From positions 2,108,001 to 2,172,000 of the forward strand of contig NZ_CP017774.1 in NCBI RefSeq assembly GCF_001857965.1: a stretch of 64,000 bases of DNA. The letters are read 5' to 3'. Under the pieces are notes generated by a model. The model made no database searches. It saw only the letters and a program-made list of their open reading frames with translations, and was not told the origin of the DNA. Of the stretch, positions 25,490-33,854 are shown one piece after another; within the stretch, counting starts at the first letter, position 1, and the number at the start of each line of letters is the position of its first letter. This DNA is from Flavobacterium commune. GTDB taxonomy: Bacteria > Bacteroidota > Bacteroidia > Flavobacteriales > Flavobacteriaceae. The position numbers and the translations under genes were made by a program.

Positions 25490-26146
25490 TTACATGTTAA
25501 GATATTTGTCTAAATAGTCTGAACGTTCTTTTAAGTTAGTAATATATGAGTCTTCGTGGTGTTCGGAGATAATTTCGTAATTGTATCTTCTAAAAGTCTG
25601 GATGATTTCATTGATAGCTCCCGAACTGATTTTTATGGTTACTTCAACGCTGTCAATATCGGATTCTGAGATAAACAATCCTAAGAGTTTACCATTATTG
25701 CTTTCAACAATTTGGGTAATTTGACTCATTGAATAATCCAAAATGCCTTTTTTTATTTTTACGATGGCTCCCTGTTCTTTTATGAAAGGCGTTTGGTGGA
25801 AAAAATTGATAATATCTTCCATTTCATAATAGCCTACATATTTGTTGTTCTCGTCCAGAACCGGAATTAAATTCGAATGGTTTTTTGCAAAAACTTCTAA
25901 AACTTCCATCCAGATAGCATCAGTCCTGATAAAGAAAGTTTCCAGGCTGTATCTGTAGTCCTGAACTTTTTTTTCTTCTTCAAAAGTTTCAACATCTTCG
26001 GCCGAAATACTTCCTATGTAGATACCTTCTTCAACTATTGGGAAATGAGAAAAATTGAAATCGCCCAAAAATTCCCTAACAGCTTCAATAGTTTCTTGGC
26101 TGTCAATGGGTTTGAAATCGTTGGTAATGTAGTTTGTAATTTCCAT
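25490..26146 (-). CDS. CBS-domain protein
   Basis: A 218-residue soluble protein. A CBS pair occupies about residues 1-125 (FSHFPIVEEGIYIGSISAED and NLIPVLDENNKYVGYYEMED), and an ACT-like beta-alpha-beta tail follows (LLGLFISESDIDSVEVTIKI). CBS pairs bind adenosine ligands. Together with nadK it suggests an adenine-nucleotide sensing role, which is inference. This pairing with nadK and pdxJ is common in Flavobacteriia as I recall. Confidence 0.85.
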   Translation of the reverse strand: MEITNYITNDFKPIDSQETIEAVREFLGDFNFSHFPIVEEGIYIGSISAEDVETFEEEKKVQDYRYSLETFFIRTDAIWMEVLEVFAKNHSNLIPVLDENNKYVGYYEMEDIINFFHQTPFIKEQGAIVKIKKGILDYSMSQITQIVESNNGKLLGLFISESDIDSVEVTIKISSGAINEIIQTFRRYNYEIISEHHEDSYITNLKERSDYLDKYLNM

Positions 26147-26214
26147 TTTGTTTGAATGCTCAATTTTTATGCAAAATAATCAAAAAAAGGCAAATTCGCC
26201 TAGCTTTTACTTTG

Positions 26215-26222
26215 TATTTTTG
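26215..26222 (+). promoter_or_regulatory. Possible -7 element upstream of pdxJ
   Basis: TATTTTTG fits TAnnTTTG 40 bases before the pdxJ ATG. No clear TTG lies at the proper distance upstream, so support is partial. Confidence 0.35.
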
Positions 26223-26261
26223 TAACCAAATTATAGTTTTTCGTAATCAAAAATTGTTCCA

Positions 26262-26975
26262 ATGACAAAATTAAGTGTAAACATCAATAAAATAGCTACT
26301 TTACGTAATGCCCGGGGAGGAAATGTTCCTGATTTATTAAAAGTAGCCAGCGATATTCAAAAATTTGGAGGACAGGGAATCACCATTCATCCGCGTCCCG
26401 ATGAGCGTCACATCCGTTATCAGGATGCCCGCGATTTGAAATCAATTGTTTACACCGAATTCAATATCGAAGGAAATCCACAGCATAATTTTATTGATTT
26501 AGTGTTAGAGTGTAAACCTGACCAGGTGACCTTGGTTCCCGATGCTATTGGTGCCATTACTTCTTCGGCGGGTTGGGACACGGTAAAAAATCAAGCCTAT
26601 TTGACCGAGATGATTCAGGAATTCCAGCGCAACGGAATTCGTACTTCTATTTTTGTTGACCCAGCATTAGAAATGATTGAAGGTGCTAAAAAAACCGGAA
26701 CCGACAGAATCGAATTATATACCGAAGCTTTTGCTCATCAATACAGCGCAGGAAATGAAAAAGGAATTACTCCTTATGTGGAATCGGCTGTTTTGGCTAA
26801 CGAATTGGGGCTAGGTATCAATGCCGGACACGATTTAAGTTTAGATAACATTCAGTTTTTTAAAGAAAATATTCCCGGCTTATTAGAGGTTTCCATTGGT
26901 CACGCTTTAATTGCCGAGGCTTTATATTTAGGTTTAGAAAACGTGGTTAATATGTATCTGCGAAAATTAAAATAA
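26262..26975 (+). CDS. pdxJ: Pyridoxine 5'-phosphate synthase
   Basis: A 237-residue TIM-barrel enzyme that condenses 3-amino-2-oxopropyl phosphate with deoxyxylulose 5-phosphate in vitamin B6 synthesis. [20 protein letters not shown] at the start, [28 protein letters not shown] and [12 protein letters not shown] are all conserved PdxJ blocks. Length is normal. It diverges from the CBS-nadK pair. Confidence 0.97.
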   Translation: MTKLSVNINKIATLRNARGGNVPDLLKVASDIQKFGGQGITIHPRPDERHIRYQDARDLKSIVYTEFNIEGNPQHNFIDLVLECKPDQVTLVPDAIGAITSSAGWDTVKNQAYLTEMIQEFQRNGIRTSIFVDPALEMIEGAKKTGTDRIELYTEAFAHQYSAGNEKGITPYVESAVLANELGLGINAGHDLSLDNIQFFKENIPGLLEVSIGHALIAEALYLGLENVVNMYLRKLK

Positions 26976-27009
26976 TTTCAATTGATTGAAGATTAAGCAG
27001 AAATTTTTT

Positions 27010-27045
27010 CTGCAATCTAAAATCTGCAATCTAAAATCTGCAATC
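27010..27045 (+). repeat. 14-bp tandem repeat between pdxJ and the hydrolase gene
   Basis: The unit CTGCAATCTAAAAT starts at 27010, 27024 and 27038 (about 2.6 copies, exact). The last copy ends two bases before the ATG at 27048, so it would form the leader of the next gene. Confidence 0.85.
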
Positions 27046-27047
27046 AA

Positions 27048-27809
27048 ATGCTTTATTCAAAAATAGAAGGAGAAGGGAAACCTTTTTTAATCATACACGG
27101 ATTTCTTGGAATGTCCGATAATTGGAAAACTTTAGGGCAGCAATTTGCCGGCGAAGGTTTTCAGGTTCATATGCTCGATATGCGCAATCACGGGCGAAGT
27201 TTTCAATCATCAGCATTTAGTTATGAATTAATGGTTCAGGATGTTTTTGACTATTGTCAGGATCATGCTTTGCAATCTATTAATATTTTAGGGCACTCGA
27301 TGGGAGGGAAAATAGCGATGCTTTTTGCAACCCGATATCCGGAAATGGTCGAAAAATTAATTGTTGCCGATATTGGCCCTAAGTATTATGCGCCACATCA
27401 TCAAACTATTTTGGCAGGATTAAACGCCGTAGATTTTTCGGTTAAACCAAGTCGCGCCGATGTTGAAGCAACTTTAGGGCAATACATCACCGATTTTGGA
27501 ACTAAGCAATTTTTGTTGAAAAACCTCTATTGGCAAGAACCGGGACAATTGGCTTTCAGATTTAATCTTGCTATTTTAACTAAAGAAGTTGAAGAAATAG
27601 GAGTGCCTTTGCCATCAGAATTAGTTTTTGAAAAACCAACACTTTTTATTCGTGGCGGAAGTTCGAATTATATTTTAGATTCAGATGTTGAGGATATAGC
27701 CATTCATTTTCCATTGATGAAACTGGAAACCATTCCAAATGCCGGACACTGGCTTCATGCCGAAAACCCGGCCTTGTTTTATCAAATGGTGATTTCGTTT
27801 TTAAAATAA
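27048..27809 (+). CDS. Alpha/beta-fold hydrolase (YbfF-like)
   Basis: A 253-residue serine hydrolase. The nucleophile is Ser84 in ILGHSMGGKIA, the oxyanion-loop region is IIHGFLGMSDNW, and the catalytic His is in NAGHWLHAENP near residue 233. MLDMRNHGRS is typical of the YbfF esterase group. The substrate is unknown. It lies 72 bases after pdxJ with a tandem repeat between, so it may be co-transcribed. A hairpin follows at 27832-27859. Confidence 0.88.
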   Translation: MLYSKIEGEGKPFLIIHGFLGMSDNWKTLGQQFAGEGFQVHMLDMRNHGRSFQSSAFSYELMVQDVFDYCQDHALQSINILGHSMGGKIAMLFATRYPEMVEKLIVADIGPKYYAPHHQTILAGLNAVDFSVKPSRADVEATLGQYITDFGTKQFLLKNLYWQEPGQLAFRFNLAILTKEVEEIGVPLPSELVFEKPTLFIRGGSSNYILDSDVEDIAIHFPLMKLETIPNAGHWLHAENPALFYQMVISFLK

Positions 27810-27831
27810 ATTTGTTCAAACAATTTTATAT

Positions 27832-27862
27832 AAAGCAGTAACTTTTGAGTTGCTGCTTTTTT
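27832..27862 (+). terminator. Terminator after the hydrolase gene
   Basis: AAAGCAG (27832-27838) pairs with CTGCTTT (27853-27859), with further inner pairing, followed by a run of T to 27863. Confidence 0.7.
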
Positions 27863-27875
27863 TATGGTAAGATGT

Positions 27876-27907
27876 TTTGATAAATGTAAAAAAAACACTT
27901 ATGTTTG
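27876..27907 (+). promoter_or_regulatory. Predicted promoter of the GH43 pair
   Basis: TTTG at 27876-27879, 20 bases, then TATGTTTG at 27900-27907, a full match to TAnnTTTG. The ATG of the first glycosidase is at 27976. Confidence 0.6.
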
Positions 27908-27975
27908 TGCTCTTCGAAAAATGATATTATTTTTCTTAAATTAAAATGAGTAATTAACCACCAAACCAAAATAAA

Positions 27976-29076
27976 ATGACTGCGACAATTTATCCTATTT
28001 TCTTAAAACGTATTGAATCCATAAGAGTTGTTATGTGTCTATTAGCAATTCTTTTTTTGCAAAGTTGCGGTTCAGTAAAAAATAATCGCTCTTCAAAAGA
28101 GAAAATGAGTGCTTATTTAATGACTTATTTTAAAGATGATACACATGGATTGTATTTTGCATTAAGTAAAGACGGTTATACTTTTACCGATGTGAACAAC
28201 GCAAAACCAGTTATTGCCGGTGATACTATTGCCGAACAAAAGGGAATTCGTGATCCTTATATCATGCGTGGAAACGATGGCTATTTTTATTTGGCAATGA
28301 CCGATTTGCATATTTATGGTAAACAAAAAGGTTATCGTGAAACCGAATGGGAACGTCCTGGGGATAAATATGACTGGGGAAATAATAGGGATTTGGTCTT
28401 AATGAAATCAAAAGATTTGATTCATTGGTCACATTCTATTTTAGATATTGACAAGATGTATCCGGAGTGGAATGTAGGTTGCGTTTGGGCACCCGAATTG
28501 ATTTATGACGACGTAAAAGGTAGAATCATGATTTATTTCACCATGCGTAAAGCTAAGGGGAAAACTAAATTGTATTATGCTTACATGAATAAGGAGTTTA
28601 CGGCATTGGAAACAACTCCGGAAATTCTTTTTGAGTATCCGGATAGTACGAAACAGGTTTTAGATGCTGATATTACTAAACTTCCTGATGGAAGATTTTG
28701 TATGATGTATGTTGCGCAGGAAAATCCGGGTGGTATTAAAATGGCATTTTCGGATAAAATAAATTCGGGTTATGTGTACCAGCCTGAGCAAGTTGATTTT
28801 GAGAAAAAATCATGTGAAGCTCCCAATGTGTTTCAACGTATCGGTGAAAATAAATGGGTTTTGATGTACGATATTTTTAGTGTAAATCCACACAACTTCG
28901 GATTTGCGGAGACCAGCGATTTTAAAACGTTTACTAATCTTGGTCATTTTGATGAAGGAGTGATGAAACGTACTAATTTTTCGGTTCAAAAGCATGGTTC
29001 GGTAATTCATCTGACTAAAAAAGAAGCGGAGCTTTTAGCTAAACATTGGAATATGAATTTTTCATTTGACAAATAA
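27976..29076 (+). CDS. GH43 family glycosidase, lipoprotein
   Basis: A 366-residue protein with a long N-terminus and lipobox (LLAILFLQSC, Cys31), so probably anchored to a membrane. The five-bladed propeller of GH43 is indicated by base Asp93 (KGIRDPYIM), the pKa-modulating Asp232 (VLDADITKL) and acid Glu281 (SCEAPNV). GH43 enzymes remove arabinose or xylose from plant polysaccharides such as arabinan and arabinoxylan. The second GH43 gene starts 12 bases after its stop. No SusC/SusD pair is adjacent. The sugar specificity cannot be told. Confidence 0.88.
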   Translation: MTATIYPIFLKRIESIRVVMCLLAILFLQSCGSVKNNRSSKEKMSAYLMTYFKDDTHGLYFALSKDGYTFTDVNNAKPVIAGDTIAEQKGIRDPYIMRGNDGYFYLAMTDLHIYGKQKGYRETEWERPGDKYDWGNNRDLVLMKSKDLIHWSHSILDIDKMYPEWNVGCVWAPELIYDDVKGRIMIYFTMRKAKGKTKLYYAYMNKEFTALETTPEILFEYPDSTKQVLDADITKLPDGRFCMMYVAQENPGGIKMAFSDKINSGYVYQPEQVDFEKKSCEAPNVFQRIGENKWVLMYDIFSVNPHNFGFAETSDFKTFTNLGHFDEGVMKRTNFSVQKHGSVIHLTKKEAELLAKHWNMNFSFDK

Positions 29077-29088
29077 AAACAGCACAAC

Positions 29089-31008
29089 ATGAATAAGTAT
29101 TTATTAAAAACAATTCTTTTTACGGTTGCAGGTTTTTCAGGTTTGCTTGCCCAAAATAAAAAAATGGAAGGCTACTTATTTGCTTATTTTGAAGGCAAAG
29201 GGCCAGGCGAAAAACAAGAACAACTGCGTTTTGCCGTGAGTGATGATGCGGTGAACTGGAAAGCGTTAAACAATAATGAGCCTGTTGTGGCCTCTAAGGA
29301 TATTTCTAATACAGGAGGAATTCGGGATCCCCATATTCTTAGAAGTGCCGATGGAAACAGTTTTTATATGACGGCTACCGATATGAACACCAAGAAAAAT
29401 GGATGGGATTACAATCCGGGAATTGTTTTGATGCATTCTAATAATCTTTTGGATTGGAAATCGTCGGTAATTGATTTGGAAAAATTATACCCTAAAAAAT
29501 TTAAAGACATCAAATGGGTGTGGGCTCCACAGACTTTTTATGATACCAAAGCTAAGAAGTATCTGATTTATTTTACGGTACGTTTTAAATATAATGAGAA
29601 GCTTGATTTCTATTGTGCTTATGCCAATAAAGATTTTACAGCTTTTGAGCAAGAGCCAAAATTGATGTTTAGTCCAAAAGACGGTGCTATTGATGGCGAT
29701 ATTATTTATAAAGATGGGATGTATCACTTCTTTTATAAAGGAAATACAAAAGACGAAAACGGAAAAGAAATCAAAAATGGTATCAAGCAGGCTACGAGTA
29801 AGAAGCTTCAAGGACCCTGGAAAGAAAGTTTCGAATATTTAGATTATTATGCCGATAAAAAAACAGGTGTAGAAGGTTCATCAGTTTTTAAATTGAATAA
29901 TAGCGACGAATATATTTTAATGTATGATTTGTATTCCAGTGGGCGTTATGAATTTCAACGTTCTAAAGATTTGTTTCATTTTACAGATAAAACCGAATCG
30001 TTTACCAAAGATTTCTTCCCGCGACATGGGAGCGTAATTGGCATTACAAAAGAAGAAGCCAAAAGGTTAAATGAAAAATGGGGTGGTGTTCCTCAAAGTT
30101 TACTGACCTCAAAGGATGGAACATTCCAATTTAAGGCAGAAGGAAATCCAATAATCAAACATAAGTTTACAGCTGATCCGGCAGCTTTTGTTGAAAAAGA
30201 TACTTTGTGGTTGTTTACAGGACATGATTTTGAAGGTGGTCAGAAAGGATATAAATTGAAAGATTGGCTGGTTTTTTCAACTACCGATTTGAAAAATTGG
30301 ACGGAATATCCGGTGCCGTTAAAAATTGAAGATTTTAAATGGGATAAGACCAATGATGCTTATGCAGGTCAAACCATCAAAAGAAATGGGAAGTATTATT
30401 GGTATATCAGTACTAATGGTTCCGGAATAGGGGTGGCTGTGTCTGATAAACCGCAGGGGCCTTATAAAGATGCTATTGGAAAACCATTGTTGACTAATGC
30501 TGATTGTTTTGCATCTACACATTCCTGGACTTGTATTGATCCTTCCGTTTTTATAGATGATGATGGGCAGGCTTGGTTGTTTTGGGGTAATGGAGTTTGC
30601 TATTACGCAAAACTAAAAGAAAACATGATTGAAATTGACGGTCCAGTTAAGAAAATTGATTTCGAAGGATTGCAATTTACCGAAGCACCATGGGTTCATA
30701 AAAAGAATGGGAAATATTATCTAAGTTATGCAACTGGTTTTCCTGAAAAAATTGCCTACGCAATGGCTGATAATATAGAAGGCCCTTATGAATACAAAGG
30801 TATTTTAAATGAAATTGCAGGAAATAGCAATACGAATCATCAGGCTATTTTAGAGTTTAAAGGAAAACCTTATTTTATTTATCACAACGGAGCAATCAAA
30901 ACAAATGGTTCGAGTTACAGTAGATCGGTTTGTATTGATAAATTAGAATACAATAATGATGGTACTATAAAACGTATTGTAATGACTACCGAAGGCGTTA
31001 TCAAATAA
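29089..31008 (+). CDS. Two-module GH43 glycosidase
   Basis: A 639-residue secreted enzyme: signal peptide ending GLLAQ (residue 21), then two GH43-like propeller modules. Module 1 (about 25-345) resembles the enzyme encoded just upstream, with Asp80 (GGIRDPHIL), DGAIDGDIIY and Glu in TGVEGSSVF. Module 2 (about 355-639) has FTADPAAFV, WTCIDPSVFIDDDGQ, LQFTEAPWVHK and NTNHQAILEF, matching another GH43 type (arabinofuranosidase or xylosidase). It likely acts with the preceding lipoprotein on arabinose-containing glycans. Whether both modules are active is unproven. Confidence 0.88.
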   Translation: MNKYLLKTILFTVAGFSGLLAQNKKMEGYLFAYFEGKGPGEKQEQLRFAVSDDAVNWKALNNNEPVVASKDISNTGGIRDPHILRSADGNSFYMTATDMNTKKNGWDYNPGIVLMHSNNLLDWKSSVIDLEKLYPKKFKDIKWVWAPQTFYDTKAKKYLIYFTVRFKYNEKLDFYCAYANKDFTAFEQEPKLMFSPKDGAIDGDIIYKDGMYHFFYKGNTKDENGKEIKNGIKQATSKKLQGPWKESFEYLDYYADKKTGVEGSSVFKLNNSDEYILMYDLYSSGRYEFQRSKDLFHFTDKTESFTKDFFPRHGSVIGITKEEAKRLNEKWGGVPQSLLTSKDGTFQFKAEGNPIIKHKFTADPAAFVEKDTLWLFTGHDFEGGQKGYKLKDWLVFSTTDLKNWTEYPVPLKIEDFKWDKTNDAYAGQTIKRNGKYYWYISTNGSGIGVAVSDKPQGPYKDAIGKPLLTNADCFASTHSWTCIDPSVFIDDDGQAWLFWGNGVCYYAKLKENMIEIDGPVKKIDFEGLQFTEAPWVHKKNGKYYLSYATGFPEKIAYAMADNIEGPYEYKGILNEIAGNSNTNHQAILEFKGKPYFIYHNGAIKTNGSSYSRSVCIDKLEYNNDGTIKRIVMTTEGVIK

Positions 31009-31020
31009 GACTGAATGCAG

Positions 31021-31058
31021 ATTATAGCAATTTCTTTTTTTAAAGAAATTGCTATAAT
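31021..31058 (+). terminator. Terminator after the GH43 genes
   Basis: A perfect 17-bp stem: ATTATAGCAATTTCTTT at 31021-31037 and its complement at 31042-31058, with a four-base TTTT loop. No long T-run follows, only TT before AAAA. Confidence 0.7.
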
Positions 31059-31097
31059 TTAAAATAGTAGTATTTTTGAAGAATAAATATAAAGTAA

Positions 31098-31439
31098 ATG
31101 AAATTAATTATTAGAGTTCTGACTACTTCAATCTTGGTATTGATAATCTCTCATTTTATGACCGGGGTTCATGTGGCAAGTTTTACAACAGCACTTTTTG
31201 TTGCGGTTGTTTTAGGTTTGCTTAACATTTTTATTAAGCCTATTTTGGTTTTGTTTACGTTGCCTATTACTTTTTTTACGTTAGGATTGTTTTTATTAGT
31301 CATCAATGGTTTGATAATTATTCTCTGTGATAATATTGTAGGCGGTTTTGATGTCGATAATTTTTTTACAGCCTTACTTTTTAGTATCATATTGTCTGTT
31401 TCGCAATCTATTGTGAATCTTTTTGTGGGAGATAAGTAA
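31098..31439 (+). CDS. Small four-helix membrane protein (phage holin family 4 superfamily, PF04020-like)
   Basis: A 113-residue protein that is nearly all membrane: four hydrophobic segments, with GLLNIFIKPILVLFTLPITF and TLGLFLLVINGLIIIL typical of the YvlD/PF04020 group. Despite the family name, these are widespread chromosomal proteins and no phage genes are near. The function is unknown. It stands alone between the GH43 terminator and the metal cluster. Confidence 0.85.
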   Translation: MKLIIRVLTTSILVLIISHFMTGVHVASFTTALFVAVVLGLLNIFIKPILVLFTLPITFFTLGLFLLVINGLIIILCDNIVGGFDVDNFFTALLFSIILSVSQSIVNLFVGDK

Positions 31440-31474
31440 TTTATAAAATAATCATAAAACAAATTGATTTTACT

Positions 31475-31502
31475 TTTGGCTGAGTAAAAATCATTAATTT
31501 TG
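31475..31502 (+). promoter_or_regulatory. Predicted promoter of the metal cluster
   Basis: TTTG at 31475-31478, 16 bases, then TAATTTTG at 31495-31502, matching TAnnTTTG. The ATG follows at 31523. Confidence 0.5.
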
Positions 31503-31522
31503 TTCTTGATAAAGATTTAAAA

Positions 31523-31891
31523 ATGAATAAGATTTACATCATAGTATTTATGTTACTTGGTTTCTTTTTGATGCCAGGTGCTAGCTATGCTTGTGGATCA
31601 GGTTCAGGCAAGCATTCCTGCAAAATGGAAATGTCTTCCAAAACAAAAATGAAAGATTGCTGCAGTAAAAAATCAAATTCTAAAGAAACCAAAGACAAAG
31701 GTTGTTCCGGAAAATGCGGACAATCCATGTGTAGTGTTTCTCCTGTAAACATTGGGATTGCTGCTGAGATTCAATATGAAATTCCAAAAGCAACATTTCA
31801 TTTTTCAGAAAAAAAACAAAATTTCTCTCACTCCGTATCCTTTCCTTCTGCTGGATATGTTAGCCTTTGGTTGATACCTAAAATAGGCTAA
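31523..31891 (+). CDS. Cys/Lys-rich secreted protein of the metal cluster
   Basis: A 122-residue protein with a signal peptide (LMPGASYA, cleavage near residue 23). The following 50 residues hold nine or more Cys along with several Met and Lys (CKMEM, KDCCSKK, GCSGKCGQSMCS), a pattern fit for binding soft metals such as Cu(I). The C-terminal part (SEKKQNFSHSVSFPSAGYVS) recurs, as I recall, in Flavobacteriia proteins near copper genes. It precedes two heavy-metal-associated proteins. Metal binding is inferred. Confidence 0.6.
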   Translation: MNKIYIIVFMLLGFFLMPGASYACGSGSGKHSCKMEMSSKTKMKDCCSKKSNSKETKDKGCSGKCGQSMCSVSPVNIGIAAEIQYEIPKATFHFSEKKQNFSHSVSFPSAGYVSLWLIPKIG

Positions 31892-32041
31892 AATCCTTTG
31901 TTGATAGCCATTGGTGTATCAAATTCAAAGTAAATACTTTACAATACAATCTTTCTGTTGATTGAAATAATAAGCAATAGTTTGTTGTAGCTATGCTGTT
32001 GTTATTGGTTAACTTCATTCAATTAAAAAAAATATAAAATC

Positions 32042-32419
32042 ATGAAATCATTAAAAAAAATAATGATAGCAGCTGTAGTGTTGCTATCAATAAGTGTTAG
32101 TGCACAAGTTAAAAATAAAAAAACAGAAACTGTAAAAATATCCGGTAACTGTGAAATGTGCAAAAAGAAAATTGAAACAGCTGGAAGTCTTAAAAAAGTA
32201 GCAGTTGTAGAATGGGATGTCAATTCTAAAATGGCAACGCTGACTTATGATTCTACTAAAACAAATTCAGATGAAATTTTGAGCCGAATTGCTAAAGCCG
32301 GTTATGATAGTGAGAAGTTTTCGGCTACTGAAGAGCAGTATAAAAAATTGCACACTTGCTGTCAATACGATAGAAAGCCAACAGGAAGAACTACTGAAAG
32401 AGAAGAACACAAACACTAG
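32042..32419 (+). CDS. Periplasmic heavy-metal-associated (HMA) protein
   Basis: A 125-residue protein: signal peptide (SISVSAQ, cleavage near residue 22) and one HMA ferredoxin-like fold (about 28-95) with the metal site CEMCKKK (NCEMC, CxxC). A second Cys pair (HTCCQYD) lies in the C-terminal tail, which also ends with His-containing EEHKH. The family carries copper or similar ions. A 14-bp stem hairpin (32428-32474) follows, separating it from the next HMA gene. Confidence 0.85.
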   Translation: MKSLKKIMIAAVVLLSISVSAQVKNKKTETVKISGNCEMCKKKIETAGSLKKVAVVEWDVNSKMATLTYDSTKTNSDEILSRIAKAGYDSEKFSATEEQYKKLHTCCQYDRKPTGRTTEREEHKH

Positions 32420-32427
32420 TTTTTTTA

Positions 32428-32474
32428 TTACTACAGTCTTTGTGTTGTTTTTAAAGTACTAAAGACTGTAGTAA
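32428..32474 (+). terminator. Hairpin between the two HMA genes
   Basis: TTACTACAGTCTTT (32428-32441) and AAAGACTGTAGTAA (32461-32474) form a perfect 14-bp stem with a 19-base loop. There is no T-run, so it may pause transcription or stabilise an RNA end instead of ending transcription fully. Confidence 0.55.
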
Positions 32475-32497
32475 ATTATAATTTTTAAAATTAAAAA

Positions 32498-33025
32498 ATG
32501 ATGAAAAAAGATAATATAAAAAAGCTATTACTTGTGTTTGTAATGCTGTTTAGTGTTATGAATTCATTTTCCCAAATTTCGAAAGCCGAAATTATTGCTA
32601 CAGGTTTAACCTGTTCAATGTGTTCTAATGCAATTAATAAACAACTTAAGGCAATGCCCGAAGTAGAAAAAGTAATTATCGATTTGAATGCCAATACTTT
32701 TATGATTTCTTTGAAAAAAAATAGTGGGATTACACCGCAGGCATTAAGGATGAGTGTTGAAAAAGCGGGATTTTTTGTGGGTTCAATGGTTTTAACACTG
32801 GATGTTGATACCATACAAATAAAAGATAATGCAAGCTTTAAAAATGAAAGTGGGACTTATGTTTTTGTAGAAGCCAAAGAAAAAATAACTAATGGAACAC
32901 TTAGGCTAAAAGTATTAAACAGCGGCTATGTAACTAAAAAAGAGTACAAACAATCGGCTAAAATGTTGTCGAAATATTTGACTGATGGGACTGAGGAAGA
33001 AACGTATTTTGTAAAAATAATTTAA
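32498..33025 (+). CDS. HMA-domain protein with C-terminal extension
   Basis: A 175-residue protein with a signal peptide (MNSFSQ, near residue 25), an HMA domain (about 28-95; metal site GLTCSMCSNAI) and a further 80 residues with no recognised fold. It is directly followed by a barrel gene whose ATG comes immediately after its stop. It likely binds copper in the periplasm and hands it to an unknown partner. Confidence 0.82.
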   Translation: MMKKDNIKKLLLVFVMLFSVMNSFSQISKAEIIATGLTCSMCSNAINKQLKAMPEVEKVIIDLNANTFMISLKKNSGITPQALRMSVEKAGFFVGSMVLTLDVDTIQIKDNASFKNESGTYVFVEAKEKITNGTLRLKVLNSGYVTKKEYKQSAKMLSKYLTDGTEEETYFVKII

Positions 33026-33829
33026 ATGAGATATTTAGCAATTGTAATGTTGTGTTTGTTGTCGTTTCACATTAATGCGCAGGAATTATTTGTCATGACC
33101 GAACCGGCCAGTAACATGCCTACAGGTTCCATAGGTGTTAGAGATATGAGTCTTTTTGCTTTCAAAAAAACCGATGGTTATAATTACCACAATATGCCCG
33201 AGTTGATGTGGGGGGTGAATAAGGATTGGATGATTCATGCTTCGGCTTTTTTGAGTAACAAAGAAGGGAATTTAAAGTTAGAGGGAGGAAGTTTATATGC
33301 TAAATATCGTTTTTTCTCGGTTGATGATCTTCATAGTCATTTTAGATTAGCGGCTTACGGCAGGATAAGTACAAGTAATGCCGGTATTCATCAGGAAGAT
33401 ATAGAAACTATGGGGATGAATTCAGGTTATGAAATTGGAGCTGTGGCGACTCAATTGATTAATAAAACAGCTTTGAGTACTTCAATAAGTTACGAAAGAG
33501 CTTTGAATAATCAGGATTATGATTTTCCGGATGCCTTTAGTAATAGTGCTTTGAATTATACTTTTTCGATTGGTCAATTGATGTATCCTAAAAAATATAT
33601 TAATTTTAAGCAGACCAATATCAACGCAATGTTGGAATTTTTAGGTCAGCGGTTGAACCAAAATGGGAAATCTTATCTGGATGTTGTACCTTCGGTTCAG
33701 TTTATTATCAATAGTCAGGCTCGAATAGACTTGGCATACAGACGACAAATATATAGCGATATGGAGCGCATTAGTACCAATAGTATTTTGTTAAAATTAG
33801 AATACACTTTTTTTAATGTAACCAATTAG
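33026..33829 (+). CDS. Outer membrane protein of the metal cluster
   Basis: A 267-residue protein with a signal peptide (FHINAQ, near residue 19) and barrel-like strands ending with LKLEYTFFNV. The start (EPASNMPTGSIGVR) and the Met/His-rich segments YNYHNMPELMW and IHQEDIETMGMN could help bind metal. I recall similar proteins beside copper-resistance genes in Bacteroidota, but I cannot name a family. It follows the HMA gene with no gap and lies 25 bases before the DUF3347 gene. Confidence 0.6.
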   Translation: MRYLAIVMLCLLSFHINAQELFVMTEPASNMPTGSIGVRDMSLFAFKKTDGYNYHNMPELMWGVNKDWMIHASAFLSNKEGNLKLEGGSLYAKYRFFSVDDLHSHFRLAAYGRISTSNAGIHQEDIETMGMNSGYEIGAVATQLINKTALSTSISYERALNNQDYDFPDAFSNSALNYTFSIGQLMYPKKYINFKQTNINAMLEFLGQRLNQNGKSYLDVVPSVQFIINSQARIDLAYRRQIYSDMERISTNSILLKLEYTFFNVTN

Positions 33830-33854
33830 TTTTAAATAGTATAAAATTTTAAAA

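Noticed and set aside
27010..27045. CRISPR-like repeat
   Set aside because: The 14-bp units are directly adjacent with no spacers, so this is a simple tandem repeat. No cas genes are present.
31098..31439. Phage holin family name suggesting a prophage
   Set aside because: PF04020-type proteins are common chromosomal membrane proteins. No capsid, tail, lysin or integrase gene is near.
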